64,000 nt of DNA from Podospora pseudoanserina (taxonomy: Eukaryota > Ascomycota > Sordariomycetes > Sordariales > Podosporaceae). The translations under genes and the position numbers were made by a program. The stretch spans positions 1,054,001-1,118,000 of the forward strand of contig NC_085921.1 in NCBI RefSeq assembly GCF_035222485.1, read 5' to 3'. The notes under the pieces are model-generated. The model had not been told where the DNA came from and did no database searches. It worked only from the letters and a program-made list of their open reading frames with translations. This document shows positions 21,678 to 33,332 of this stretch, piece after piece; within the stretch, counting starts at the first letter, position 1, and every line of letters starts with the position of its first letter.

Positions 21678-24600
21678 TCACCACTCCACCTCATCAGCCC
21701 CAACCAACCACAACCCGGCCACATCCTTCGCCAACCCCAACCTCAACCTTCTCATAATCTCCTTCCCCGCCGTATTCCTCCCAATCCCCTCCCCAACCCT
21801 CCAATCCCACCCCCTCTTCACATTGCCAACCCCCCTTCCGCCGTTCCCACCACTCAAGCTCTTACTCAACTCACTCACCACCCTCCCCATCCCACTTCCC
21901 GCACCAGCAAGCATCAAATTCCCCCCCTTGTCCTTCCCCAACAAATCCTCCGGCCTCCCCCCCTTCGCCAGTCCACTCCCAGGCACATTCCCCAGCACCA
22001 CCCTCAAAAACTCCTCACACGCCTCCTTGACCCTCTCCCCCACCGCCTCCAGGTCCTCAATCGCCTTGAGTATAGTGTCAATCTGATCCATGCTCAAGAC
22101 CGGCTGGCTAGCCTGTCCAAAGTGAACGTTTGTATTAGACGGATCAGTCACAAACACCAGTGCCTCCCCGAGCAAAGCAAGAAGGAAGTCTTCCGAGACG
22201 ATCCCATCGCGTGTTTGATCGTACAGACCGCCGCGGATGTTGTCGTCCGAACTGGCGATCACGCTGACTAGAGCAGTGGCGGCTTGCTGCTTCCGTGCAA
22301 AGGGGCTGATGTGGCCAGGGAGGGAGTCTTTGTTGTCTCTAATGTCGTAGAATTGTCTGAGGGAAGCATAACCGCTGAGCATCTTGCCGAGGAGCTCAGC
22401 ACCTTCCATGTCTCTGGCTGCGAGGTCCTCGAGGGTTTTGTTCCTGTCGTTGAGGAGACGCTCGAGGTAGTTGTCTAGCTCCTGGGCAGGAGGGAAGGCG
22501 CAGGACTGGATGAGGGAGTAGGACAGCAAAAGGTTCATGACCTCGCGGACTTTGTTAGGGCGGTGAGCGAGAGCGTAGTACCACATTGCCTCGCCGTAGC
22601 GTTTCGAGTCGCGGGCGAGGATCTCACCAAAAGACTGCAAACGATGTTAGCATCAGTGGCAGACCACAAAACAAGGCGAAAAAAACATACCTCAGCGGTG
22701 TCCTCAGCATAAGGAATCATCCCCAACTCATTCAACAAGCTCCATAGCTTATCCACCGTCCTGCTCGAGTCAACATGCAGCTTGTCAATCTGCTGCTGCA
22801 CCAAATCCTTCATCAGGTCCTCGCTGTACTCGGCAGAGTCCATCCTCCCCAGCACGTGAATGGCCAGCTCCCATCCATCCCTGGTGACTCCCTGAACCGC
22901 CACCTTGGAAAGCTCCTCAAACTCGGACAAGGCCCTGGCGTACTGGGCAAGGGTGCTATCCTTGATGCCATCAACATCGTCCGGGCTCCCAGGATCGACA
23001 CCCAGCACCTCCAGATCATCCATGTCCAGGTCATCAAACCCAAACACGCCCACCGGCCGGTGAGCTGGCAGCCACTTGCCCAAGCTGGCAATCTCGGCCA
23101 GTGCAGTCGCGATCGGCAGCGACCATCCCCTCAGCAGCCCAATAACAGCCTTGACGTTATCCTCAAAGATGCACGCCATCCCCAACTCAACCGGGTTCTG
23201 ACTGTTGAAGTGGAAATCACTCTCCACCGCCGCGTGAAAGGCCCTCCCCAACCTATCCAAATAATTCCCATCCTCCACCCCCCTATCCCTCACAACCAAA
23301 GCCTGTGACCTCCCCATCTGGCTTCCCCTAAACCCCTTCCCACCCTCCCCCCCCTTCCTCTCCACCCTGCTCTCATCCCACCACCCCAGCAACCCAACCG
23401 TAGCCTCCAGCCAGTCCTGCGCCGCCTCCATAATCGCCGCCTTCTCCCCCAGCACAATGTCAAAAACAATATTCAGATTCTCATAAATCTCCCACGGCAC
23501 TTTGCTCTCCGCCCGTCTCGCCATCCCCCCAAAACTCTCCTTGTTACTCCCCAGGCTCCCCCAAATTCCCCCTCATCACTCCCCTCCGCGAACCGCCTCA
23601 ACAACTCCAAACTCGCCCTCGCCCTCACCCTAAACAGCTCCCCTCCCCCCCATAAATCTCCCAACCCCCCACCCCCGGACACCCCTCCAAAACACTCACC
23701 AGCTCCCCCACCGCCCTGTCCACATTCTCCAGCGCCCTCTCCGTGTAGGCATACTCCCTATTCACCCCCCTCACAGCCTCCCACCCGGCATTCGCCAGCA
23801 GCGCCACCGCATCCTCCACCTTCCCCCTCAGCAAGCTCACAAAAACCGCCTGCCAGAACAGCCCGTGGCACGCCGGGCTGGGGTTGTGCGCCAAAATCTC
23901 CTCCGTCTGGTTCTGGTACATATCATGATACTCCTCCAGCCACTGAAACATCGTCTGCGGCAGCGGCTCCGCCATCCCCTCCTCATATCTCGTGTGGTGG
24001 ATCCGCAGCGCCAGATTAGCCAAATAGTTTGCCTTTTCAAACGTGGTCGCATGCGGGCCGGGCCCTATCTCGACCGGATGCTCCTCGTACGGCCTCGGCA
24101 GCTTGTTCGCGTAGTCCCTCCACAGCTCCGCCACGCCGCCCGCAACCTCAGCGAGGACGTCGTCCATCTTCTCGGGGTTTTCCCCCTCCTCGCCAACGCC
24201 CTCGTCGTAGAGCTTCTCGATGAGGTTCTCCGTGTTGAGGATGATCTGAGGAGTTTCATTGATTTCGGCGGTGCCCATCCGGCTGTAGGCATCCTTGGCC
24301 AAAGCCGCAAAGCGGAATTCCTTTGGCTTGGTGAAGCCGCTTGGACCGACAGACGACCGGGCGGTAGCACGGAAGATGTTCTCCGCGTCCATACGAGCTC
24401 TCTCGGTGGCAGCGGGTGTGGCGAACATGAGCAGATCAGACTCATCACCTACTTGGGCTCGCTTAGCAGCAGCAGCCGCGTTCATATCCAACCACATGTC
24501 GGTGTCGCCTTCGTCATCCTCACTATCAGACTCTGGAACGGCGAAACCTCTAGTTGGCGCCGTGGTTCCCGCATTGCTCGTGGTCGTGGGGGCAAACTGA

Positions 24601-25872
24601 GTTCTCTTGGCGGTAGGAAGAACCGGTTCCTCGATTTCTTCAGCGATGCCCTCTTCCTCTGAAGCAAATTCCTCGGCCATGACGCTGCGGCTCAGTTTGC
24701 TAGGTTGTCTGGTGTGGTGCTGCCCGATGGCGGATCTGCCTCCGAGAGATGGCTTGGGAGCAGCACCTCCAAACAATGGCTTTGGGGGAGCCTGAGGCTG
24801 CTTGGGAGCAGCAAACATGTTTGAGGATGGGGCCTGCGGCTTTGGCTGTGCGAAGAGACTGGCGGGGGGCTTTTCTTGATATTGGTTTGCAAATAGGCTC
24901 GAGGGTGGTTTCTCCTGAGCCTGGTTGGCAAATAGACTAGAGGGCGGCTTCTCCTGTGACTGGTTCGCAAAAAGACTCGTAGGAGGCTTGTCCTGAGCTG
25001 GCTTCGCAAATAGGCTGGCAGGAGGCTTATCCTGAGGAGGGTGTGAAAACAAGCTAGAAGCTGGCTTCTCCTGGCTCGGTGGTGGTTGCGAGAAAAGGCT
25101 CGAAGGCGGCTTCTCCTGCGGTTTTGTCCCAAACAAATTATCCGATTTGCTCGTAAAGAGACCAGACGGAGCCTTAGTCTCCTTTGCCTCTTGCCCAAAC
25201 GAACCCGAAGGGGCCTTATCGGCAGCTGGCTTGGCAAAGAGACTGGAAGGTGGCTCCTCCTGCGGGTTCGTCGAAAATAACCCTCCCGTCGAAGGCTTTA
25301 CCTGGGCCGTGTTAGTGTTAAACATGCCCCCTCCATTCCCAAAGAGCCCCGACACCGGCTTATCCGTCGTCGTCGTCGTTGTCTGCGAAAACAACCCACC
25401 CTCCACCTTCTCCCCCCCTCCTCCTTCCTCCCCCGCCTGCCCAAACAAACTCTTCCCCTGCCCCCAAACATCTTATTCCCCTCCCCCCACCACCACCACC
25501 ACCCAACCCCTTCACCTCAGGCGTCTTATCCCCCCAATACTACTCCCAAAGCTCAGACTAAAATCATTCTTCTTCTCTTTGTTATCCCCCCCACCACCAG
25601 TAAACAACCCCTTCCTCCCCTCCCATAACCGAACTAGCCATATACCTCGGCTGCCCCGCCGGCGTAAAACTACCCGCAGTATCAAGCCCGCTACTAGCAA
25701 ACTCAGGATGTTCCTCCTTGAATTTACCACCAAAACCACCACCGCCCGCGTTGTTTGAAGAAACAGACTCCCCAAACAGACTATCCCCAAAACTCGAAAA
25801 ATTCTTTTTATTCACCCGAGCGTTGGGACTCCCAGGCGGGGAGGACGACTCTGGGAGGCGAAAGCCCGACAT
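21678..25872 (-). CDS. NUP85: Nucleoporin Nup85 with long FG/LF-repeat N-terminus, several frame breaks
   Basis: Scaffold nucleoporin of the Y (Nup84/Nup107) complex. Start at 25872 (MSGFRLPESSS); one intron (22635-22690) joins ...YAEDTAE to SFGEILARD. About 1380 aa if the frame is kept. The conserved helical scaffold covers roughly the C-terminal 850 aa (ILNTENLIEKLYDEGVGEEG, HHTRYEEGMAEPLPQTMFQW, AESKVPWEIYENLNIVFDI, RYGEAMWYYALAHRPNKVREV). The first ~400 aa are a disordered region with a few FG and a tandem repeat of the type QEKPPSSLFANQ, unusual for this protein family. The frame jumps by one base around 25620, 25530, 25475, 25460, 23640 and 23560, each time in a G run on the coding strand, while flanking protein stays Nup85-like. 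Sequencing error is the simplest explanation. Identity from the scaffold motifs is good. Confidence 0.82.
24839..25250 (-). repeat. Tandem ~13-14-residue SLFA repeat inside NUP85
   Basis: About eight degenerate units with the core KPP[AST]SLF[AS] separated by short Gln/Pro/Asn linkers, for example QEKPPSSLFANQ and QDKPPASLFAKP. The DNA copies are also similar to one another, so the array probably grew by unequal exchange or slippage. Confidence 0.85.
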
Positions 25873-27011
25873 GGTAGCTAGTTGTCGGGCGGGTGCTTCC
25901 CTTGTCAAATTGTGATGTGGTGATTCGGGGGTGGTGTTGATAAGAAGTCGTGATCGAGTCGAAGTCGGTTTGTATTTTGCGATGGAACGATGTCGCTCGC
26001 GCAAGTCGCAATGTTATGTTTGTTGAGCTTTTCCTATGATGAAAGTCGACTCAATATTCGTCGTGAAAATAAATCGACTCGTATCTCAATTGTCGCCGCT
26101 GACAAAAAGAAAAAGAAAAAAAAGGTATCGCGACAAAAGTCGGGTCGGGGTCGGCGATTGGTTGTTGTTTATGGTTGAAGAAAGATGGAAAGCTACCCCA
26201 AATGGTTACAGCAGGGAGAAAGCTTCAGCACGCACTTGTTGCTTCCAAGCCAGTGGTCTGGGGCACAGACCCGACCCGACGCGACTTTTTTGCCCAGGGC
26301 AGCAGCAGCCAGCGCGCCTCGCTCATCAGCCGGCAAGTTCCGCTCCACTTTTTGGCTTCACCACTTCTTGGTTTTCACCACTTCTTGGCATTATCAACTC
26401 CTCCTCAACATCAAACATCTTCTCCAAAATGTATATTCTCGCTATAATGCTAATCTCTCTCTCTTTCTCCCTCTCTCTCTCTTTCTTTCTTTAAAAAAAA
26501 AAAAAGGTATCGACTTTCTCCCATTCGTACACTTGTGCCCCACCCCTCCCCCTCATCTCATCAAATATTATATTTACATCCCATTCCCATCCATCCCATC
26601 ACATCACAACCTCTCTCTCCCAGCGCTTCGTCACCCAGAAACCTCATATTACAAATCACCAAAAATACACACCCACATGAAAAAGACATGCCACAAACAT
26701 AACAAGAGACGACACAAACAGGCTTCCAAAGGACATGATAGAATACTTCAAATCGGCCGTCACAAAAAAAACTTGGCACAAAATTCTCCTCTTCCTTGAC
26801 CTCCAACTCCTGTGTCAAGACCATCGCACCCCCCTCATTGTTATCATATCATGTATCACTCTTTCGCTAACCTCAACAAAAGAAAATCTCGCTCAGGCGC
26901 AATCGATCGTTTGACCGTGGGTATTTTGGGCAAAGCACTTTGTAAAAATATGCGCCGCCGCGACGGCAGCGAGTGAAACTGATGCGGGTTCAGTCGTCTC
27001 CCAAGCTCCAA
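25873..27011. other. Intergenic between NUP85 and the Boi-like gene
   Basis: NUP85 promoter on the left, 3' end of the SH3-SAM-PH gene on the right. Holds a CT-rich stretch and an A12-type run near 26455-26505. No gene recognised. Confidence 0.5.
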
Positions 27012-30000
27012 CTAGGCACTCTGGGGCACTGAATCCTTTTCTGAACCGAAGCTGGCAAACCTTCCCGGCGCGCGGGCACTGTCGGGATGCGGTTGCAAGC
27101 CAAACTTTCCCATGCCGGAAACTCCACTGTCCGCCTCGCTGTAGGTGATTCCGAGACCATTCTTTTCCTTGTCGGCCGCTCGTTTCTCGGCCTCGCAGTT
27201 CTCCCCGTTGTTGCGAGCGTTCTCGTCCAGGCCCATGAGTGCTGGTGGTCTGTGACGCATCTGCCGCGCCTTAGCCAGCGAGATTGTCTTTTGCTGGTAT
27301 GTCGTCGTTATGGGCTGCGTGTCGTCGCGATCGATGGTGGCCTTCATGAGAGCGGCCATCCACAGCCGGCCCTGCTTAATGTTGGGTACCGCAAAATAAT
27401 GGACGGTTGGCTTGGTGAAAGTAACCGCCCGGGAGAGACCAGCGCGAGGTGGTACAAGCTTGAAAATAAAGATCGAATCTGGGCCCTCGGAAGTTGGATC
27501 ACGCTCTGCATCACTGGCGGCAAGAGTGTGAATCTGGCTTCCGGCGGGAATGGCTGGCGAGTTGGTAGCACCGGTCAAGGTAGCGTGGAGCCCGGTGAGC
27601 TTCTCGTTATCGGCAGGCAGAACGCGGTGGAATGAAATATCGATCAGGCCCTTCTCCTGGTCATCGTCCTCCGAGTAGTAGTACGCGAGACGTCTCCCCT
27701 TGAGAACAAACAGACGAGGCTTCCAGGTCGTCATGAGATTGGCGCTCCGCTTCTTCATCCAGCCGCTGTAATCAGCAGTCTTCATGGCCTCCTGCGGCGT
27801 AATCTTTTGCAGACCACGAGTGTACGCGCTCGTCTCCTTCTTGGTCTTCTTGCGGCTGCCGCGGCTTGCTTGTGTCGTGGTCGTGCTAGGACTCTTGGTG
27901 GCATCGGCAGAGTCCATCTCGAAGCTCGGGCCAACCGAAGGGGTACTAGATCCTGTCCGGGCTGGCGAGTACATTGGCGAGTCCTTGAGCGGTGAATCCA
28001 GAGGTGACAGTTTCGCCTTTTCGTTTCCTGTGATGGCATCCGAAGCTGCCCTCAACCCTCCCAACCCGCTGCGCAGCATCATGCTGACGTTAAAGTCGGG
28101 GTGGTTGACTTGGCTGAGGCGCTTCATGGCGTTGACGGATTTTGGCGATGATCGAGATGCGTCTGACGTATTGCTGTCGAGCCGGGTGACGGTGGGGTTC
28201 ATGGACTCCTTCAAGCTCCCCGAAGTTTGGCGCATCGAATCGGTGGTTATTGTCGAAGGTGTGCGCTTGTTCAGGCCATAATACTTTTGGGCGGCAGCCG
28301 ACACGGATGATTCGCGCACCGAGTCCACACTCCCAAACCTTGAGTGCCTAGACAAGGCGGTTGCGCTCCTGACACGCTGCTCTTCGGCGTAGCTCGTCTT
28401 GGGTGAGGTGCGTCCAGCCTGCACACTGTCGCGCTTCTTGAGCACATTTCTCTTCCGGGGGTCGGCGTCGGTGCCGGAAAAGTAACCACGGTCCAGGTCG
28501 ACTGCTGAATCTTGCAGTTCTGCTCCGGGCTCCGAAGACTCTCGGACGCCGGCCGAGGACAGAGGTCTTTGCTGGAAAGACGACGACGAAGTAGCGCCAC
28601 CCAACGTCCAGTTTCTATCAAAGGACGGTTGCTTCTTATGGGCCGTCTGCTGTTGGGGAAACGTGCTGGTGGAGGCGGGTTTGGTGGAGGCGGGTTTGGT
28701 GGGTGCACCGGTAGGGCCCGCGATCCGGAAATCCGTCGACGAATGGCGGCGCGAGTGATGCAAATCTCGGATTGACGCAGCAGAGGGGCGTTTGTCGTGG
28801 TACGTGCGGCCGGGCGAATCTACCAAGGGCGATACAGGTGATACGGGCTCATACGGCTCAATCTTGGGTGTTTGTGACAAACGTCGCGCATGGGGCGACA
28901 TGTTGGACTCCTGGGTCGAATTGTACCGCTGTGGCCCCGAGCTCGTGATGGTGTTGGTCCTGCTTCGCATCCTCCCGACATCAGACCCGGCCTCGCTCCC
29001 ATATGTCTGAGTTGTCCTCCCTGTGCTCGTCCCCAAACCGTTGGCTTCGTCCTGGAGCTGCTTGATCTTTTGCCACGTCTTGAGCCGCCTTCCTACCGAG
29101 CCCAAGTCGAGGGCCTTGATGAATACCGAGGTCTGATCCATTCCCAAAAGCACCTCTCCTGTGATTTCCTGGTCCCGAAATACCTCGCAGTGGTGCTTCT
29201 CGACACCAACCGTGAACAAATATTCAGCGACCTGATCTGCGTTCCACGATTCGACCTCGAATCGAGAGTGTACCGTCTCTTCCTCTTCGTCTGTTTCCTC
29301 GCCCTGGATATACGAGATGCGGTGGCCGACGTGAGAGCTGTACTCGCTGCCCGAATCATTAGCCCTATGCCCCTGGCCGCCATCGGGGGATCTCAGGTCG
29401 GTGATGTGTTCGTTGATGACATTGAGTGTTTCGTGCAAAACATGGCTGTCGGTGCTAGCGTTGGGCCGTATCGAGTCCAGGCCAGATGCTGCGCCGGTCG
29501 GCAGACTGCTAGAGAACGGAGGAGGGCTTATCGTAGGGGAAGCAAGCGTATTCAGCGAGCTCGGTGGGAGCTGAGCGGGTATTGGCTTCGGTGCGCTTTT
29601 CGTATCCTCTGCAGGGTGGGCTAGGGGCGTCGCATGCTCGTTATCTTCGGCTAGGGGGGTCAGTGGTGGCTTCGATGCGTTAGAAAACGATGTGTTGGTT
29701 GTGACGACAGCTTTCGGTGCTGGTCGGGTGTAGACTGTTGACACGTTAGCCTGAGTTTTGCGAAACCAGGCTCTCCCTTCTCGACCTACCCTCAGGGAAC
29801 AAGCCGCTGTTGTTGTTGACCAAATGTCGGCCCAAGTACCATCCATCGCCAAACTCGTCGTCGCGCTCGAGCAGCTCCACGCGCTCGCCCTTTACCAAGC
29901 TCAACTCGTCAGAACTGCGGGCTACAAAGTCGTCTGTATCTCGAGAGAGTCAGCGACGGTTCTATATACCTAGGTTCAGGGGCAGGCATGGCATACGGAT

Positions 30001-30048
30001 GACAAGCAGAATGTCGCCAATCTCGGGCTTCGCATTGTGAGCCGCCAT
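27012..30048 (-). CDS. SH3-SAM-PH protein, Boi1/Boi2 (Pob1) family
   Basis: Cortical polarity protein of the Boi/Pob1 type, linking Cdc42/Rho GTPase signalling, formin and exocyst at growing tips. Three exons (30048-29997, 29933-29790, 29734-27012) give 972 aa. The small first two exons code an SH3 domain: DILLVIHDFVARSSDELSL, KGERVELLERDDEFGDGWY, NNNSGLFPEVYT. A SAM domain follows (about residues 215-285: WNADQVAEYLFTVGVEKH, FRDQEITGEVLLGMD, RRLKTWQKIKQL). A long Ser/Pro-rich disordered region comes next, then a PH domain near residues 715-850 (YSGWMKKRSANLMTTWKPRL, FVLKGRRLAYYYSEDDDQEK, HYFAVPNIKQGRLWMAALM). Domain order matches the yeast Boi proteins exactly. The SH3 coding part was found only after splicing. 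Confidence 0.92.
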
Positions 30049-32025
30049 TATGTGTACCAGGGGTGGCAGCCCGATCGCTGCGCGCGTTGCGGTTGCGTGT
30101 GGGTGCTGAAGAGCAAATGTTCAAAAGCGACGACGGCCCAAAATACACAAACCCCGGAGGAAAAGAAAGGCGTCAGAGTCGGCGCTGAAGGAGGGGCGGC
30201 AGTCGAGAACTGAAAAATCACGGGCGGGATGCCCCGAAATAAAGGTCGAGTAGTAAGTAGGGGACCTGGGGGGTGGTGACCTCCAAGACCTCTTGGAAGG
30301 TGGGCGGCGGCCAAATGAGGCCGGCTGGAGCCAGGCTGCCGTAGAATCCAATGCAGTGGCAGTACAGCAGATCACAGAGATCACAGATATGCGGTGTTCT
30401 TAGCAGCGCCGTGGTCTTTCGGCATCCATGATCTCTTGTTGTTGGACTCTTCTATTTCGGTGGCGGTACCTATATGTGTAGGTCCCGTCTCCGGAGTAGA
30501 AGACCACGTATTGGGAGAGGGGGAGGGTGGTAGGTATCGGGCTGAAGCGTCGGCGGCGTGGGTGCAGGTTCCGAGATCTGATTGGGGGAGAAGCAATTAA
30601 ACAGGCGCAAAAGGTTGGGCAGAGTGTGGGCTTCTTCCAGACCTTCTGCCAGGGGGGGCACAGCGCACGCCGACGGAGGACCAAGCGGCGGGAGGGGTGA
30701 ACAGAAACGTATCAGAAGTATCAGAGCCAGAGAAGCTGTGACGGTTGGCTTCCGATGATGACAGATGACAATTCAAGAACTTGAGCAAGCAAAAGAAAAA
30801 GGTACGTCCGTACAGATAACCAAATGGACCAGGGGAAGGGGCGACAGCGAGATGCTCCCGCAGTCCACAAAAAAGCCGCCAAGACCAACGTAGCGCTCGC
30901 AATGGATGGGTAATTCTTTTAGCAGTAGCGCCGCTCCCGTTACGACGTTTACGGTGTACCTACTGTGTATGGTCTTACAATTAAATCTATCTGGCACAGT
31001 CTTTTGTTGAGATATTAGTACAGATGGTCACATTCCTGGCCTCCTACCGCAGCAACAGTTTGTGTCACCCAAACCCTCTCTCTTCCTTGAATGTTTGTCT
31101 CTTCATAGGTGTCAGGACCTTTTTTCTCAAGAGGAAGCGCCACCCTTGGCGGACCTTGCTCTCCCGCCGTCACAGTCGTCCGCCAGCATTACAGCATGCC
31201 TTTTCCCTGTTGAGCATGCAGTGTGCAGGATTGCAGCAGAAACACGTGTGTGGGGACAGGGGTTCTTGAGAGTGGGCTACGAAAGGTCCATTCATCACAC
31301 ATATATATCTCGAACTCGAAACCAGACTGATGTGGTTTCTGTATGGATCATTATCACAGCTCTTCAGTAATATGCGAATGACTCGGACAGCCAAAACCGG
31401 AACCTGTCACACAATGCCAAAGATCGACTTACGAGTCTCTACTTCTTACCGGCCTCTTCGGTGGTCACAACGTCAAAGCCGCCAAGCTTCATCTTCAAGC
31501 GCGACCAAAGATTCCGAGTTGACAGGACGTCTGCCGAGCTGACAGTCAGTCAGCCTCGACCTCTCCATGTGTTTCAAAGATCTTCACATTTCACATGTTT
31601 GTTATCAAAATCGAGGGACTCATTTTGTGGAGACATCTCACAACACACCCCGCTGAAGCCCAGTTGCGGGCCTTGACCTCTTAGCGACCGGTTAGTGAAC
31701 CCCAGATTCGGCGCCGGCCCAGCTTCCCGTCTTTGGGGTAGCTCCCTCATCTGTGGTAGACGAACCCCGAGCCGTCCGTCTTCCGTGTGCCGAGGCATCT
31801 TTTGTCTTGGGGCCAGTCCGGTGATGTAGTCCCGTATGCCATCATAGCTGACAGCTACAAATCATTGACGTTTCTCATCAAACAACGACACTATTTGCGG
31901 CACCGAACTGAATCATCTTACTTCTCTGCTGTTATTCCATTTCATCGCGCCGCCCACTTACACCCCAGGTCCATCACCACCACTCCCAGCTCACCCAGCA
32001 CTGACCACCACCCCAACCACCAAAA
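30049..32025. other. Divergent intergenic region, Boi-like / dienoyl-CoA isomerase
   Basis: Nearly 2 kb with promoters on both sides. Short ORFs in all frames, none with recognisable domains. A CCGAGG box at 31790-31795 lies 231 bp before the isomerase ATG. Confidence 0.45.
31790..31795. promoter_or_regulatory. Possible Far box (CCGAGG)
   Basis: Reverse complement of CCTCGG, 231 bp upstream of the dienoyl-CoA isomerase start; same distance range as in the acyl-CoA synthetase and SCP2 promoters. Confidence 0.35.
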
Positions 32026-32934
32026 ATGTCCTTCACAGAGCAATACGCCAAATACCAGTACTTCCTCACCTCTTCCCCGGCCCCTTATGTAGCCCACGTC
32101 CAAATCAACCGCACCTCCAAGCTCAACGCCTTCAAAGAGGCTATGTGGCTCGAGCTCCGCACCCTTTTCCAGCAACTCTCATCCGACCCCGAAGTCCGCG
32201 CCGTCGTCCTGTCGGGAGCCGGCGACAAGGCCTTCACCGCCGGCCTCGACGTAACGGAAGCCAGCCAGAACGGGCTGTTGAACCCGGACGGGAACCTAGA
32301 CGGCGCGAGAAAGGCGGCGAGGCTGCGGAGACACATTGCCGAGTTTCAAGAGTGCATTTCGGCGGTGGAGAAGTGCGAGAAGCGTGAGTTTTCCTCTTCA
32401 TCGACATGAATTGGGCATGATATTGACAACAGGTACATAGCTGTCATTGCCGTTCTGCACGGCATCAGCATTGGTCTCGCGATTGACATCGCCTGCTGCG
32501 CCGACGTCAGAATCGCTGCTGCCAACACCCGGTTCGCGGTGAAAGAGGTTGACATCGGGCTCGCGGCTGATATCGGCACGCTTGCGCGGCTGCCAAAGGT
32601 GGTGGGGAGCTTCTCTTGGGTGAAGGATATCGCGCTGAGCGCTAGGGATTTCGGGGCCGAGGAGGCGTTGAGGGTTGGGTTTGTTAGTCAGGTGCACGAG
32701 TCAAAGGACAAGGCGGTCGAGGCGGCGGTGAAGATGGCGGCGTTTATCGGGGGGAAGAGTCCAGTGGCGGTGCAGGGGACTAAGGAGGTGTTGAATCATT
32801 CGAGGGATCACGCTGTGGAGGAGAACTTGAGGTATGTGGGCATCTGGAACGCGGCGGCGCTGCAGACGAATGATGTGCAGGCTGCGCTGCTGTCGGGGAT
32901 GCAGAAGAGGAAGCCTACTTTTGAGAAGCTCTAG
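32026..32934 (+). CDS. Delta(3,5)-delta(2,4)-dienoyl-CoA isomerase
   Basis: Crotonase-fold enzyme that moves double bonds of 3,5-dienoyl-CoA to 2,4-dienoyl-CoA so that unsaturated fatty acids with odd-position bonds can be oxidised. Two exons (32026-32383, 32441-32934) give 283 aa. The acceptor used is CATAG at 32440; it yields EKCEKPVIAVLHGISIG, whereas the nearer CAG would cause a stop. The oxyanion-hole Gly region (KAFTAGLDV) and the signature VKEVDIGLAADIGTLARLPK match mammalian ECH1, including the active-site acidic residues (D and E of IDIACCADVR..VKEVD, and the D of AADIG). Ends FEKL, a poor PTS1, so peroxisome or mitochondrion cannot be decided. Confidence 0.93.
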
Positions 32935-33026
32935 GTGTTTTCTGGGGGATGTAAATAATAGGATTTCAATTGTCCCGAAACTCCGTGCTATGCCAGTTGC
33001 TATGTAGCAATCCTGTCCGGCATATC

Positions 33027-33332
33027 TTACATGCCCTTGTCCTCATCACTGTCATCCAAAGGCACCTCAACACGGTAAGTCTCCTTGAGTTTCTGTTGCG
33101 AATCATCAGTGTTCACAGTCTTGTAACGTGGAAAATAAAATAAAATAAAAGAACTCACCTCATCTAACCGGGCCTGCAGGGTCTTAACCATTTGCTCCTT
33201 CACCATCAGATGAGTCTCGTCAAGGTCCTCGATGATGGCGTCGTTGTTGAGCTGGGTGCTGTCGATGTGGATGAGGATGGACTTGATGGCTGGCTCGCAC
33301 TCGATGAGGACGCCGCGGATGGCTCTTGGCAT
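33027..33332 (-). CDS. TFB5: TFIIH subunit Tfb5 (TTDA/GTF2H5)
   Basis: Smallest core TFIIH subunit, which binds Tfb2 and stimulates XPB in transcription start and nucleotide-excision repair. Two exons (33332-33159, 33092-33027) give 79 aa: [35 protein letters not shown], then [14 protein letters not shown]. The family core GVLIEC-P-K and the DLDETH motif are clear. The 66-bp intron is a multiple of three with no in-frame stop, so an unspliced message would code a 101-aa form with 22 extra residues. The tail is acidic. Confidence 0.95.
   Translation of the reverse strand: MPRAIRGVLIECEPAIKSILIHIDSTQLNNDAIIEDLDETHLMVKEQMVKTLQARLDEVSSFILFYFPRYKTVNTDDSQQKLKETYRVEVPLDDSDEDKGM

Noticed and set aside
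32384-32432. Nearer CAG acceptor for the dienoyl-CoA isomerase intron
   Set aside because: Using CAG at 32432 puts a stop right after the junction; the TAG at 32440 gives the conserved KPVIAVLHG.
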